From contig CALYAX010000012.1 of the NCBI GenBank assembly GCA_944393665.1, forward strand, positions 1-53,416: a stretch of 53,416 nt of DNA, written 5' to 3'. The stretch is from an uncultured Alphaproteobacteria bacterium. Its GTDB lineage: Bacteria > Pseudomonadota > Alphaproteobacteria > RF32 > CAG-239. Under the pieces are notes generated by a model that ran no database searches, was not told the origin of the DNA, and saw nothing but the letters and a program-made list of their open reading frames with translations. Below, one piece after another: positions 8,780-20,118 of this stretch. Numbering within the stretch: the stretch's first letter is position 1; each line of letters begins with the position of its first letter. The position numbers were made by a program, and so were the translations under genes.

Positions 8780-9302
8780 CCGGATTTTGTAAAATAATCA
8801 AAACTTTGTGAACTTCCCCGTCGGGGGCTTTCAATATTTTTCCTTCATCCATATCATACGAAAGGAAATGTCCTCTCGCTTTACTGGACAACCAGTACTT
8901 TCCATAAATCAGGGGCTTGCCCAAAAGATGCAGTTTCTGATTGACTGCTTCCAGATTTTCATGGATTTGAGCAGCTTCGTCAGCCGTCGGAAAGCGGCAG
9001 AAAACTTTTTCAGGATCATAGCATTTAAAAGTAAATGCATATTGTCTGCGAAAATAATCGGCCTTATCATGGGATAAAAGCTCATCCGCAGTAAAAATTC
9101 CCAACCGGAACTGCTCCATTGCCAACCCGTTGACTGTTTTTTGCACTAACAGAAACGGACTTTGCGTTCCGTCGGTGTAAAGAAACTTTATGCGGTTGTT
9201 ACTTTCGTCATGCTCCAACGAATAAGTCACAAAGTCCTGCAGTTTAAGATTGTTTCTTTCTAAAAATCTCAGGATTCTTTCAAAAATATTTTCCGCTTCC
9301 AT
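8769..9302 (-). CDS. uncharacterised protein, paralogue of its neighbour
   Basis: A 177-residue, probably soluble protein of no family I recognise, without signal peptide or membrane segment. It shares two blocks with the gene just upstream (9307-9864): IKFLYTDGTQS against LRFVYKDGVSS, and LLGKPLIYGKYW against LMGKPAISGKYW, at similar places. The two are therefore diverged tandem duplicates. Its ATG is four bases after the neighbour's stop, so translation is probably coupled. The stop lies in its terminator. Confidence 0.75.
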   Translation of the reverse strand: MEAENIFERILRFLERNNLKLQDFVTYSLEHDESNNRIKFLYTDGTQSPFLLVQKTVNGLAMEQFRLGIFTADELLSHDKADYFRRQYAFTFKCYDPEKVFCRFPTADEAAQIHENLEAVNQKLHLLGKPLIYGKYWLSSKARGHFLSYDMDEGKILKAPDGEVHKVLIILQNPGER

Positions 9303-9306
9303 AATA

Positions 9307-9864
9307 TCATATTTTAATTTGTTTAACTTCTAAAACCGGCAGAGCCTTCAATATTTCATTTCCGCTGTTTTCCCGGGTTACACCGTTATAACATTGGGTT
9401 CCGCGGTCAAAATCAAAAGTCTTGACCAGCGAACCGCCCTTGGAAATAAAGTCATTGCTCCAGTACTTCCCCGAAATTGCCGGCTTGCCCATTAAAAGAA
9501 AAGCCAGAGAAATTTCATCGCGGAACTGAAACAGCTGTTCCAGTTCGTTAAATTTTGCTCCCCGGCATATCATCTGCGGAGGAAGCACCGGTAAAACAGA
9601 TTTGTAGTTTCTAAAATACCGCAGAAGCTCATTATAATTTTTCGCCGGTTCCGGAAGCCTGCTTCCAATCAAAATACCGTCAATCTTGAGCCCGATCAGC
9701 CATTTATTCCTTACAAACCCCGAGCTTACCCCGTCTTTATAAACAAATCGCAGATTAGGAAAATAATTCTCCTGATTCTTAATCCAAAAACCAAACGCAC
9801 CGCCGTTGGCACTCCCGCCAATCAATTCCAGCGCTTTTTCAAAGTTTTCAATTATTTTTTCCAT
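9307..9864 (-). CDS. uncharacterised protein, first gene of a paralogous pair
   Basis: A 185-residue soluble protein of unknown function and the upstream member of a two-gene unit with 8769-9302. The shared blocks (LRFVYKDG near residue 37 and LMGKPAISGKYW near 130) identify a common fold. No catalytic motif, signal peptide or membrane segment is evident. The region ahead of the start is strongly AT-rich. Small paralogous pairs of this kind are often accessory (immunity-like or phage-derived) genes, but nothing here proves that. Confidence 0.72.
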   Translation of the reverse strand: MEKIIENFEKALELIGGSANGGAFGFWIKNQENYFPNLRFVYKDGVSSGFVRNKWLIGLKIDGILIGSRLPEPAKNYNELLRYFRNYKSVLPVLPPQMICRGAKFNELEQLFQFRDEISLAFLLMGKPAISGKYWSNDFISKGGSLVKTFDFDRGTQCYNGVTRENSGNEILKALPVLEVKQIKI

Positions 9865-10054
9865 ATACTTTAATTAATAATTTATACGTCTTAATTGTCG
9901 GCATTTAGTATACAAAAATGAGATTTTTTGTCAAATTATTTATGGAATTTCTTGAAACTGCTTTTTGCAGAAACTTCGGGCTGCCATTAAAGAAGCAGCC
10001 TGACTGCAAAGACAAAGGGAAACGACCATAAAACCATGACTCACAATCAATACC

Positions 10055-10531
10055 CTAGTTGGCCATCAGCCGCGCTTTTTGAATTTTCCAGTCGCGATCC
10101 TTAATCGTCTCGCGCTTATCATACAGCTTTTTACCGCGCCCCAAACCAACTTCCAGCTTGGCCCGTCCCTGATCATTAAAAAACAACCGGATAGCCACCA
10201 AGGTATAGCCTTTGCGTGACAGCTCGCCGATAATCTGGTTAATTTCTTTCTTTTTCAGCAACAGTTTGCGATCGCGTTTCTCGGCATGGCTGGCATATCC
10301 CTTATTGGAATATTCGGCGATAAACATATTGGAGATAAAAAGCTCGCCGTCTTTTTCTATCCCGTAGGCATCATTGATATTGGCATGCCCCAAGCGCAAC
10401 GACTTAACTTCCGTTCCCGTCAGCTCAAGTCCCGCAACATATTTTTCGCTGATTTCATAGTCAAAATGAGCCCGGCGGTTATTGGCAACCGGCCCGGTAG
10501 AAATGAAATCGCTTTTTACTTTTTTAGCCAT
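10055..10531 (-). CDS. smpB: SsrA-binding protein SmpB
   Basis: Delivers tmRNA to stalled ribosomes (trans-translation). The 158-residue protein carries the family signatures NRRAHFDYEI, GLELTGTEVKSLR, and a basic C-terminal tail (KLYDKRETIKDRDWKIQKAR) that enters the mRNA channel. Length is normal. It lies 19 bases after the tilS stop, in the same direction. No tmRNA gene was recognised in this window. Confidence 0.96.
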   Translation of the reverse strand: MAKKVKSDFISTGPVANNRRAHFDYEISEKYVAGLELTGTEVKSLRLGHANINDAYGIEKDGELFISNMFIAEYSNKGYASHAEKRDRKLLLKKKEINQIIGELSRKGYTLVAIRLFFNDQGRAKLEVGLGRGKKLYDKRETIKDRDWKIQKARLMAN

Positions 10532-10550
10532 TGTTAAAATCCTCTGGCCT

Positions 10551-11645
10551 TTATATACATGTTTTTTGCTGATTTAGCAAGTAGATTGCTTGCCGGACCT
10601 TATACGGCAGATCAACATTTTGCAATTCCGGAAACCGCTGCACCCATTCTGCCCAGACTTCCCGCCGTAAGACCGGTTTGTTCCTAATTTCCGGCAAAAT
10701 CCAAATTTTGCCCCGGCAGCTGATAATTTCACAGTCCCCAAGAGTGCACCCTTTAAAATCCGGCTTCACGATAAGACTGCTCAACCGCAACAATTCTTCA
10801 GATTCGGGAGCATACTTCCGGTGTCCGGTTACCCGGATTAACGCCGCCAAAATCCGAAACAACAGCTCGCTGTGCCAGCTTTTTAGTATTTGCTGCGGCA
10901 GCGATTTGACAATTCCCTGCCAGTCAGCCACATTTTCTGCAATTTCCTGCCGGACCAGCTGTTCTATCAGACTGCGGCTGCGCGCCAAAACCGCGGCGGT
11001 TTCTGCCAGCCTTTCCCGGGTCAGCCCGGTTCTCTTTTCCAATTCAGGCAAATAATGACGGATCCGGGTCCGGAAAAAATCTTCGCTTTGGTTGGAAAGG
11101 TCTTCTTTCCACGCCACACCCAGCTGTTGCAAAAGGTTTCGCAAATCTTCCGGCTGCTGCTCCAGTTGCGGACGCACGAGCGTTATTCCCCAGCACTCTG
11201 TTACCGGCAGCATCGCACTTAGCCCGTAAACCCCGCTGCCGCGGCACAACCGCATTAAAAAAGTTTCTGCCTGATCTTGCATATGATGGCCGACGGCTAA
11301 CGTTTTGACGCCGTTTTTAAGGCACCAGCCCGCCATCAGGCTGTAACGGGCCTCGCGGGCCCGGGCTTCAATATCGCCGGAAGGTTTTTCCCCTTCCCAG
11401 ACCAAAAGATGGTGTTCGATCCCCCAGTCTGCCATCAGACCGGCAACATACAACGCTTCCTCGCGCGATTCGCGGCGCAGACCGTGATCAACCGTAAGGG
11501 CAACAATCCGCCGCCCGTTTCTTTCCGCCCATTGTTTCAACTGCCACACCAGCGCTAATGAATCAGCGCCGCCGGAAACTCCGGCGGCGATAACTTGGTC
11601 TTCAATTCCATATGTTCTAAAAAACGCTTCCACTACTGACCGCAC
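10551..11645 (-). CDS. tilS: tRNA(Ile)-lysidine synthase TilS
   Basis: Makes lysidine at C34 of tRNA-Ile(CAU), using ATP and lysine. The 364-residue protein has the PP-loop SGGADSLAL near residue 24, the DHGLR motif and the conserved GHHMQDQAETFLMRL segment. The start is a GTG at 11645 that overlaps the end of cpoB by 13 bases, so translation is likely coupled. The order pal-cpoB-tilS is a standard alphaproteobacterial arrangement; here the next gene is smpB rather than ftsH. Confidence 0.94.
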   Translation of the reverse strand: MRSVVEAFFRTYGIEDQVIAAGVSGGADSLALVWQLKQWAERNGRRIVALTVDHGLRRESREEALYVAGLMADWGIEHHLLVWEGEKPSGDIEARAREARYSLMAGWCLKNGVKTLAVGHHMQDQAETFLMRLCRGSGVYGLSAMLPVTECWGITLVRPQLEQQPEDLRNLLQQLGVAWKEDLSNQSEDFFRTRIRHYLPELEKRTGLTRERLAETAAVLARSRSLIEQLVRQEIAENVADWQGIVKSLPQQILKSWHSELLFRILAALIRVTGHRKYAPESEELLRLSSLIVKPDFKGCTLGDCEIISCRGKIWILPEIRNKPVLRREVWAEWVQRFPELQNVDLPYKVRQAIYLLNQQKTCI

Positions 11646-12487
11646 TTTAACTCGCCGGCTTGTTTTCTGGCTTTTTCAGCCACGGCTGCTTCCGCCTTTG
11701 GAAACTCTTTCGGCATGCTTACAAAAGCAGCGCAGGCTTCAGCTTTCTTGCCGAGCTCTTTCATCGACATACCCAGCTTAAAGAGACTGTCAGCTCCTTT
11801 ATTGCCGTTTTTATATTTCTGATACCCCTTGGCAAAAGCAACTGCCGCCTTGGCAAAATCTTTCTTGCTGTAATATGCTTCACCCAGCCAATACTGCGCA
11901 TTTCCCGCTAATTTATGATCCGGGAATTTCGTCAGCACCACCGTAAATTTCTGCTCGGCCAAATCCGGATTTCCGCCGTTAAGCGCATCAAGACCCTGCT
12001 GATAGATTTGCTCTGCCGATTCGGTCTTAACGGCCGGCAAATCATCGCCTTTGGCAATACTGTCACCGACAATTGATTTTGGCGCGCTTGACGCTACCGG
12101 AGCCTGAAATTTGGGAGCCGCCGCCAAAGGCACCGTACCCATGCCGCCCTCAATCGGCTTTCCCTCAATCATTTTGATACGAACATCAATATCCTTATTC
12201 ATCAGCTCCATTTTTTCCTGCAGCTGTTTGAGTTTGTATTCCAGCTCATCAACATGGCCGACCAGTTGGCGCAAAGTTTCATCAAACGCACCCATTTTGA
12301 CAGCCACATCCTGCGCTGAGGCCGGCGTAATTCCGTTTTCTTTATCACGATAAGCCTGACGCTGCAACACTTGCACATCTTCGCGCAAAGCTGCCAGCTC
12401 CCGTTCAATCGCCGCCGTCTGCGCTTGTGCCGGAGAAATCCCGGCTGACAAAAATACCGCGGCAACCGCCATAAATCCAAACTTCAT
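11633..12487 (-). CDS. cpoB: Tol-Pal-associated periplasmic coordinator CpoB (YbgF)
   Basis: Links Tol-Pal outer-membrane constriction to peptidoglycan synthesis during division. The 284-residue protein has a signal peptide ending near PAQAQ, an N-terminal coiled coil that mediates trimerisation (ELAALREDVQVLQRQ; YKLKQLQEKMEL) and a C-terminal TPR domain beginning at AEQIYQQGLDALN with repeats such as YWLGEAYYSKKDFAKAA. ATG 12487 is chosen over an upstream TTG because GGGAGT stands at proper spacing from the ATG and directly abuts the TTG. It is transcribed after pal, separated by a terminator and about 300 bases. Confidence 0.92.
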   Translation of the reverse strand: MKFGFMAVAAVFLSAGISPAQAQTAAIERELAALREDVQVLQRQAYRDKENGITPASAQDVAVKMGAFDETLRQLVGHVDELEYKLKQLQEKMELMNKDIDVRIKMIEGKPIEGGMGTVPLAAAPKFQAPVASSAPKSIVGDSIAKGDDLPAVKTESAEQIYQQGLDALNGGNPDLAEQKFTVVLTKFPDHKLAGNAQYWLGEAYYSKKDFAKAAVAFAKGYQKYKNGNKGADSLFKLGMSMKELGKKAEACAAFVSMPKEFPKAEAAVAEKARKQAGELKCGQ

Positions 12488-12802
12488 TTGCAACAACTCC
12501 CTAAATTCTTTTTCTTAGATTTTAATTAGTTTTTGCATAATTACAAGCACAAAAAGACACTCTCCGCTATCGCCCGGTCACTTCCCCGAAAGCTTCGGCA
12601 TGCCCGTCATCACGGCACTCCCGGAAACCCTTCCAAAGATCCCTCTTCATAACCTGCCATAAGGGCGCCCCGGACCAGCTCTCCGTAATCATATCCCCGG
12701 CATCTCATAAAAGTCTTTCAATACGGCCGAAAAAATTTTTCCACATACAAAAAAACGTGCCCCAAAAGGCACGTTCTTTCTGTAATGCTTGTATATCAGT
12801 AA
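12488..12802. other. intergenic region between pal and cpoB
   Basis: About 315 bases. The pal terminator lies at the right-hand end (12749-12774). Otherwise I see an unremarkable, moderately GC-rich stretch with no convincing reading frame; a cpoB promoter must lie here or upstream. Confidence 0.5.
12749..12774 (-). terminator. intrinsic terminator of pal
   Basis: Perfect seven-base stem ACGTGCC / GGCACGT (12755-12761 with 12768-12774), six-base loop, followed on the minus strand by seven T. It lies 29 bases after the pal stop. Confidence 0.88.
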
Positions 12803-13267
12803 TTAGTTACCAGCTCTGATAACAGTTACAGCGCGACGGTTCTGAGCCCAGGCAGCTTCGTTGCTGCCGAGAACAGCCGGACGCTCTTTACCGTAAGAGA
12901 TGGTCGAAATACGGTCGGCGGCAATACCCTGAGATACCAGATACTGTTTTACAGCATTGGCACGACGCTCGCCGAGGGCCAGGTTGTATTCACGGGTACC
13001 GCGTTCATCGCAGTAACCTTGAACGATAACGTTAACGTTGCTGAATTTTTTCAGCCATTTTACCTGGGTATCCAGAATTTCAGCAGAATCAGGCGAAATA
13101 GCCGAGCTGTCGAAAGCGAAGAAGACGCGGTCTTCAGCATTTTCCATGAAATTGCGGGCCAGTTTAGATTCGCACTCGCTGCCGCCGAACAGACCACCGT
13201 TAGAGCCGGTGCTGGAACAAGCCGACAGAGCAATAATTGCGCAGAACAAACTTAAAAGTTTTTTCAT
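12803..13267 (-). CDS. pal: peptidoglycan-associated lipoprotein Pal
   Basis: Outer-membrane lipoprotein that binds peptidoglycan and TolB. The 154-residue protein has a type II signal peptide with lipobox LSAC. The OmpA-like domain includes RVFFAFDSS, IVQGYCDERGTREYNLALG and RRANAVKQYL, with the diaminopimelate-binding aspartate and arginine. ATG 13267 is preferred over one five codons upstream because GGAG lies nine bases ahead and the signal peptide then begins MKKLL. Tol genes are outside the window. Confidence 0.95.
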   Translation of the reverse strand: MKKLLSLFCAIIALSACSSTGSNGGLFGGSECESKLARNFMENAEDRVFFAFDSSAISPDSAEILDTQVKWLKKFSNVNVIVQGYCDERGTREYNLALGERRANAVKQYLVSQGIAADRISTISYGKERPAVLGSNEAAWAQNRRAVTVIRAGN

Positions 13268-13583
13268 TTTATTAATCTCCATATGGGTTAAAAACTTTAA
13301 TTGTTAAACAACTAATACAGCATTAACTTAAGCAATAAAAAGATAATTTTCAATAACAAAAATGCAACAACTATCAAAAAACAACAAAATTATCTAATTA
13401 AGCAGATTCTTAAACTGTAATTCGGTTTGTTTCTGGTGAGTCATCACTTTTTATTCATCAAAAACTATTTTTTATTACCATTAGATAAGACTTAACTACG
13501 AGTCTTAAATACTACTTTAGTATGAAAATGTTTAAAAAGCCGAAGAGGCGCCCGTAAAAGACACCTCTTCTGATAAATAATTT
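13268..13583. other. AT-rich intergenic region upstream of pal
   Basis: About 315 bases, very AT-rich. It holds the terminator of the 13584-14324 gene (13534-13570) and must contain the pal promoter. I could not pick a confident -35/-10 pair, and I see no small gene. Confidence 0.45.
13534..13570 (-). terminator. intrinsic terminator of the 13584-14324 gene
   Basis: Ten-base stem with two G-U pairs (13542-13551 with 13561-13570, GAAGAGG / CCTCTTC core), nine-base loop, followed on the minus strand by GGC and five T. Confidence 0.8.
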
Positions 13584-14324
13584 TTATTTTCTCCATTCGA
13601 GATTCTTATGATCTCCGAAACGGAAAAAATTATACTTTGTTTTAAAGTAACAGCCGTAAGCGCTGTTTACTTCTGTCAGGTTAATGTCTTTTTCTTCGAC
13701 ATTAACCAAAATTTTGCCGTTGTCAGCAAGACAAAGCATAAATTTCTTTGCCTTTTTCCGGCTAAGGGTTTCAACAACCAGGGCACCGGTATTTTCCAAC
13801 GTACTCCCCTTATAATTAATGGTTCCTGTCGCCCAAAACGGATTTCCGACCAGTTTCAATTCTTTTCGCCAGGCAATCGAAGTGAATGCCCGCAAAATTT
13901 TAGAGTATTTCAACTGGTCTTCATCACCCAGCAAAGGAATAGCCCGCCAAGTTTCCAAATTCCCTGTCACCAAAAAAGTCATGGCACAGAGAATGCGATT
14001 CTCTTCGGCTGTGCGGTTGCATACGGCCCCTTTCGATTTGAAACATTTCAATCCTTCTTCCGGATCGATTTTTATTTGCAAACCGTCTACCTCATGGTCA
14101 TTGCCGTATTGGTAAACATTCGGCCCCTCTTCGACGGTAATTTGAATAACCGTGTTATTCTTAATCCGCGGATCAAACATACAGAGCTTTTGAAATTCTC
14201 TCCCCTCAATAAAGTTAAGGATTCTCTGTTCATTAGAAACTTTTTTAAAATTCCTTTTATTAAAAGTTTCATACTTGGCATCGACTTGATAGACTTTGCC
14301 TCTGGATGTTAATAATGTTGCCAT
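13584..14324 (-). CDS. uncharacterised protein
   Basis: A 246-residue soluble protein that I do not recognise. It begins MATLLTSRGKVYQVD and has alternating beta-like stretches (NTVIQITVEEGPNVYQYG; KFMLCLADNGKILVNVEE). Neither a signal peptide nor a membrane segment is seen. No Shine-Dalgarno is obvious before the ATG. It stands alone, with its own terminator downstream and about 180 bases before the next gene. It is the first of four small genes of unknown function here, all on the minus strand. Confidence 0.7.
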   Translation of the reverse strand: MATLLTSRGKVYQVDAKYETFNKRNFKKVSNEQRILNFIEGREFQKLCMFDPRIKNNTVIQITVEEGPNVYQYGNDHEVDGLQIKIDPEEGLKCFKSKGAVCNRTAEENRILCAMTFLVTGNLETWRAIPLLGDEDQLKYSKILRAFTSIAWRKELKLVGNPFWATGTINYKGSTLENTGALVVETLSRKKAKKFMLCLADNGKILVNVEEKDINLTEVNSAYGCYFKTKYNFFRFGDHKNLEWRK

Positions 14325-14459
14325 ATCACTGGATTTTTATACGGGTCACAAATCTGTTCATTAATCTGCTCCCGTGTGGTACAATAAAAGTTCATAATTA
14401 CACTCAAAATCTCTTTTATCATTTTTAGACAAAAACGTCAACAAGATTTTGCCCGGGCA

Positions 14460-14493
14460 CAAAAAAAGGTGCCGCAGTCAGCCTGCAACACCT
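14460..14493 (-). terminator. intrinsic terminator of the 14504-14890 gene
   Basis: Ten-base stem (14467-14476 with 14484-14493, two G-U pairs; AGGTG / CACCT outer part), seven-base loop, followed on the minus strand by seven T. Confidence 0.85.
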
Positions 14494-14503
14494 GATTAAT
14501 TTT

Positions 14504-14890
14504 TCACTCTCCGTCCGATTTCTCATCATCATCAGAGAAATCATAAAACTTCCTTACCGGCTCCCAGCTCGAATGCTTGCGGATCTCGAGTATTCCCGGC
14601 AACCTGTTTTCCATCAGCTCTTGAATACTGGGATAATATTCGAACTGAAGGGGAAGCCATTCACAAAGAAATTTCTGTTCCGTCTCCTCCAGAACATCTT
14701 TTGCAATCAGCATTTCTGCCATACGCTGCAAACATTCTTGGATTCTCAAAGTCCCGCGTTCGACATATTTAAACATTTCTGGGCTGTCGAGTAGCTCATA
14801 GCCGGCCAATGAAATTTTAGAGTTGCATTCAAAGCGCACAATTAACAATCTTCTAAACAATGCGCTTGCAGATAATTCTTTCTTTTTCAT
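14504..14890 (-). CDS. uncharacterised small protein
   Basis: A 128-residue protein of unknown family, predicted helical and without signal or membrane segment. It starts MKKKELSASALFRRLLIV and ends in an acidic tail (FSDDDEKSDGE). No good ribosome-binding site precedes the ATG. It is followed within 11 bases by a strong terminator, so it is a stand-alone transcription unit. Confidence 0.68.
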   Translation of the reverse strand: MKKKELSASALFRRLLIVRFECNSKISLAGYELLDSPEMFKYVERGTLRIQECLQRMAEMLIAKDVLEETEQKFLCEWLPLQFEYYPSIQELMENRLPGILEIRKHSSWEPVRKFYDFSDDDEKSDGE

Positions 14891-15043
14891 AATTTCTGGG
14901 TTTTAAAATGAACCGATTAGTGAACGGTTAATGAATACATCATCATTTGTACAATAATCGGCATAAATTTAATTAATTACCCAGAAATTAACATAGATAT
15001 TTTACAAAGTAAATAGACAAAATAAGCTTTTGGCAATTTTTTC

Positions 15044-15071
15044 AAAAAAAAGAGTGCCGATCCGGCACTCT
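15044..15071 (-). terminator. intrinsic terminator of the 15077 gene
   Basis: Perfect nine-base stem AGAGTGCCG / CGGCACTCT (15051-15059 with 15063-15071), three-base loop, followed on the minus strand by seven T. It lies six bases after the gene's stop. Confidence 0.9.
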
Positions 15072-15076
15072 CCTTG

Positions 15077-15589
15077 TCATTTCAACCCCGTACGGCGAAA
15101 AAAACTGATTAAATCCAGTAATCCATCCGACGGACTGCCGGCTTTTTCAGCCAGATTTTTCAGTTCGGCGGCAAAAATCTGCACCGCTTGCGGATAAACC
15201 GGCAAGAGTTGTTTCACAGCCTCTCTTCCGCAATTGAGGAAAGCCTGGTCATCCATGTTAAATATGACATCGGCGGCGATTCGCAATAAAACCCTTTCGG
15301 CTAACTCGTTTGTAATCGCCGGATTTTCTGCCAACTCCCGAAAGAGAACCTGATTGACCTCGACATTGGTCTGTAAATCAACCGGCATTACCGCAATCAT
15401 CTCACACATTTTCTCTAAGACAACTGGCGAAAGATGTTCCCGCGCAGCGCCGTTCACATCTTCAACAGACATAACTTTTAAGAGTTCGGAAATTGCTTTT
15501 TGCAATAGTTCATACCGATTGGTAATGTCCAAAACATGGTGCATAAAACCCAAAAATAATCTGACTTCCTGCAATAAATTCATAAGCAT
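15077..15589 (-). CDS. uncharacterised helical protein
   Basis: About 170 residues, almost entirely helical by eye (ELLQKAISELLKVMSVEDV; ELAERVLLRIAADVIF). No recognised family. ATG codons at 15589 and 15583 are the first credible starts. The frame is open a further 58 codons upstream, but only from a TTG overlapping the preceding gene and with no ribosome-binding site. That extension contains two hydrophobic stretches, so a membrane-anchored longer form is possible but unlikely. It is probably co-transcribed with 15744-16154. Confidence 0.62.
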   Translation of the reverse strand: MLMNLLQEVRLFLGFMHHVLDITNRYELLQKAISELLKVMSVEDVNGAAREHLSPVVLEKMCEMIAVMPVDLQTNVEVNQVLFRELAENPAITNELAERVLLRIAADVIFNMDDQAFLNCGREAVKQLLPVYPQAVQIFAAELKNLAEKAGSPSDGLLDLISFFRRTGLK

Positions 15590-15743
15590 TGGTTTTAAAT
15601 GAATAATAAAAAAATAAGCACTAAAAATTTTAATACCTATTTCATTTATCCGCCGGTTAAAAATATTCAAGGCCCAAAAAATAATGCCGGCCAAACCGAC
15701 ATTACAATTTTCCGCTTTCGTTAATTCAATAATTTTCAACTGC

Positions 15744-16154
15744 TTACCCGGCCAGCTCTTCAAGATAAAACCGGTATTGTTTCCTTTTATCTGTTCCGGG
15801 AACCATCATCAGCCGCTTATTCTTTTCTAAAAACCTGATAATTTTCGCTGCATAACCCGAACGTTTTTCAAGTTCTTTCGAACATTCCTTAAGAAGCATC
15901 TTCCAAAAAGGACCGTAAACCGACTGTGCCATCTCCGGAAACTCTTCAAATAAAGTCAGCAAACTGTCCCAGTCTTTAATATCCTTGTCTTTCTGGGTAA
16001 GAGCACAAAGTTCAAAATATAGGTAATTTTTTAACAACCCCCGTATTTTATTAACTTGCAATTCTAAAATATCTCGTTCCAAATAATCATTGGAAGGATT
16101 ATCTTTTAAAATTTTCAACCCTCTGCAGTTTTCTAAAATTGCTTTAAATTCCAT
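15744..16154 (-). CDS. uncharacterised small protein
   Basis: A 136-residue helical protein of unknown function, rich in leucine, lysine and glutamate (DILELQVNKIRGLLKNYL). No signal peptide or membrane segment. It ends in YRFYLEELAG. The upstream region is an intergenic repeat region rather than an ordinary promoter stretch. It forms the head of a possible two-gene unit with 15077-15589. Confidence 0.65.
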   Translation of the reverse strand: MEFKAILENCRGLKILKDNPSNDYLERDILELQVNKIRGLLKNYLYFELCALTQKDKDIKDWDSLLTLFEEFPEMAQSVYGPFWKMLLKECSKELEKRSGYAAKIIRFLEKNKRLMMVPGTDKRKQYRFYLEELAG

Positions 16155-16289
16155 AGTAAATAATTGTTAGTGTGACATAATAAGTTTTTAAATATGCCCC
16201 AATTTACCCGGCTTGGCCTGATTTGTCAAATTTTAAAACCAAAAAACAGCAGCCGGCACCGGCAGCCTTTGTTGAAATATCATGCAAAA

Positions 16290-16540
16290 AATTAAGTCCG
16301 CGCCCAAATTTCCGATTCTGTATCAGGCGCCCGCAAATTTCAAAGACAGGGATATGAGGCTTACAATAAGAAAAAGTTCCTTTAGCGACAGAAGTGTACA
16401 AAGAAGTACATGACTTAGCCTAATCACAAGTAGATAAAAATTCGGAGAACGAGAAAAATAATAAGAGCCGAAAATTTTTGTGAAGCGGAGTGTACAAAAT
16501 AGGACATGACCGAACAAAAATTTTCGACTCTGTATTAGTT
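16290..16540. repeat. intergenic repeat region downstream of ppdK
   Basis: Several internal repeats are visible. A 22-base unit starting AGTGTACAAA and ending ACATGAC occurs at 16393-16414 and again at 16489-16510, with three mismatches, 96 bases apart. Versions of TCCGATTCTGTATCAG occur at 16311-16326 and 16524-16538. GCGCCC(GC)AAATTT occurs twice near 16299 and 16327. A 17-base inverted repeat with one mismatch (16465-16481 with 16514-16530) encloses the second 22-base unit and could terminate ppdK transcription. Short frames here translate to low-complexity peptides repeating the same units, so I regard them as repeat-derived and not genes. Confidence 0.6.
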
Positions 16541-16558
16541 TTCCGTTATACGGATTTT

Positions 16559-19243
<2,685 letters not shown>

Positions 19244-20100
19244 GGTTATTTCAGCTCCTAAGTAGCGTAGCCCCGGACGGGGCATTGTTAAAACAAAATC
19301 AACGGGGCAAAAGCCCCTTTGACGAACTAATTCGATGATAAGTTATACCAGCGATTACGATTCTACAAGAAAAATCTGCTTCCTGTCCTCAAAAACCGTG
19401 TTTTTCCCGCCCGGTAAAAATTTATATCCTGCGGCTTTCCGGCAGAAAAAAGCAAGCTGCCAGAGACCGGATGCCCCAAAACGGAACCCCCGTCTTTCCG
19501 ACTCGGATCCGCGCGAGTCGGAAGCCAAAAACAATTTTTAAGAGCACGATAGAGCCACAAACAACCGGATTTCCGGGATTCGGTTTTGACAAATTTTTCA
19601 TCTAAAAACGGCCTGTCAACGCCTAAATGAAAAAAATTTCTCCTTAATAACCCTTTTTTAACGCTCAAAATCGCGACTCGTAAAAATTGATTCTGCCCCG
19701 AAACAATTTTTGAGATTTCCCGATTCGCCAAATTCGCTTCCAGATTCCTTTTGAGTCCGGTCTGCCGTTTTTTTCGATTCGTTTGCATAAAAAAATGTTT
19801 TCCGCTGCGTTCTTCTTCTTTGCTGTTTTTATCTGCCGGCCGGACTCGCTGGCACCGCTCATTTTTGGCGATTTTGTAAATTTATGGACACAGAGTCAAA
19901 GGTTACAAATTTATTAAAATTCGTCAAAAACCCATGCTAAGCCTATCTTTTTATTGCCAATTCATGCGTTTTATGTTATATTCATAATTGACAAATCTTA
20001 TTATATTCCATTATCTACGCAATTATTTTCAACATCTGGAGTTTTTAGGTGACAGGGCTAGCATGCTTTTTACTTAAAAATCTATCGTTAACAGAAATAT
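19244..20100. other. long intergenic stretch without a convincing gene
   Basis: About 860 bases between ppdK and the hairpin-rich pair. Near ppdK are two GC hairpins (GGGGC / GCCCC at 19304-19317 and CCCCGGACGGGG at 19271-19282), probably in the ppdK leader. A perfect ten-base inverted repeat TTCCGACTCG / CGAGTCGGAA lies at 19496-19523. Frames of 60-140 codons exist on both strands, but they have no ribosome-binding sites and low-complexity products, and I do not call them. The last 200 bases are AT-rich and lead into the promoter at 19988. Confidence 0.5.
19988..20016 (+). promoter_or_regulatory. possible promoter ahead of the lipoprotein gene
   Basis: TTGACA at 19988-19993, 17-base spacer, TTATCT at 20011-20016. 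The -35 is perfect and the -10 is weak. It lies 175 bases upstream of the ATG, leaving room for a structured leader. Confidence 0.4.
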
Positions 20101-20118
20101 TCCGTAGCTAATGATTCA

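Noticed and set aside
16204..16517. Two short minus-strand frames in the region downstream of ppdK
   Set aside because: Their peptides just repeat the DNA repeat units (HVLFCTLRF / HVLLCTLLS) and have no ribosome-binding site. They are products of the repeat, not genes.
19335..19788. Open frames of 68 and 141 codons on either strand of the gap left of the lipoprotein gene
   Set aside because: No initiation signals, low-complexity products and mutual overlap. They cover an inverted repeat.
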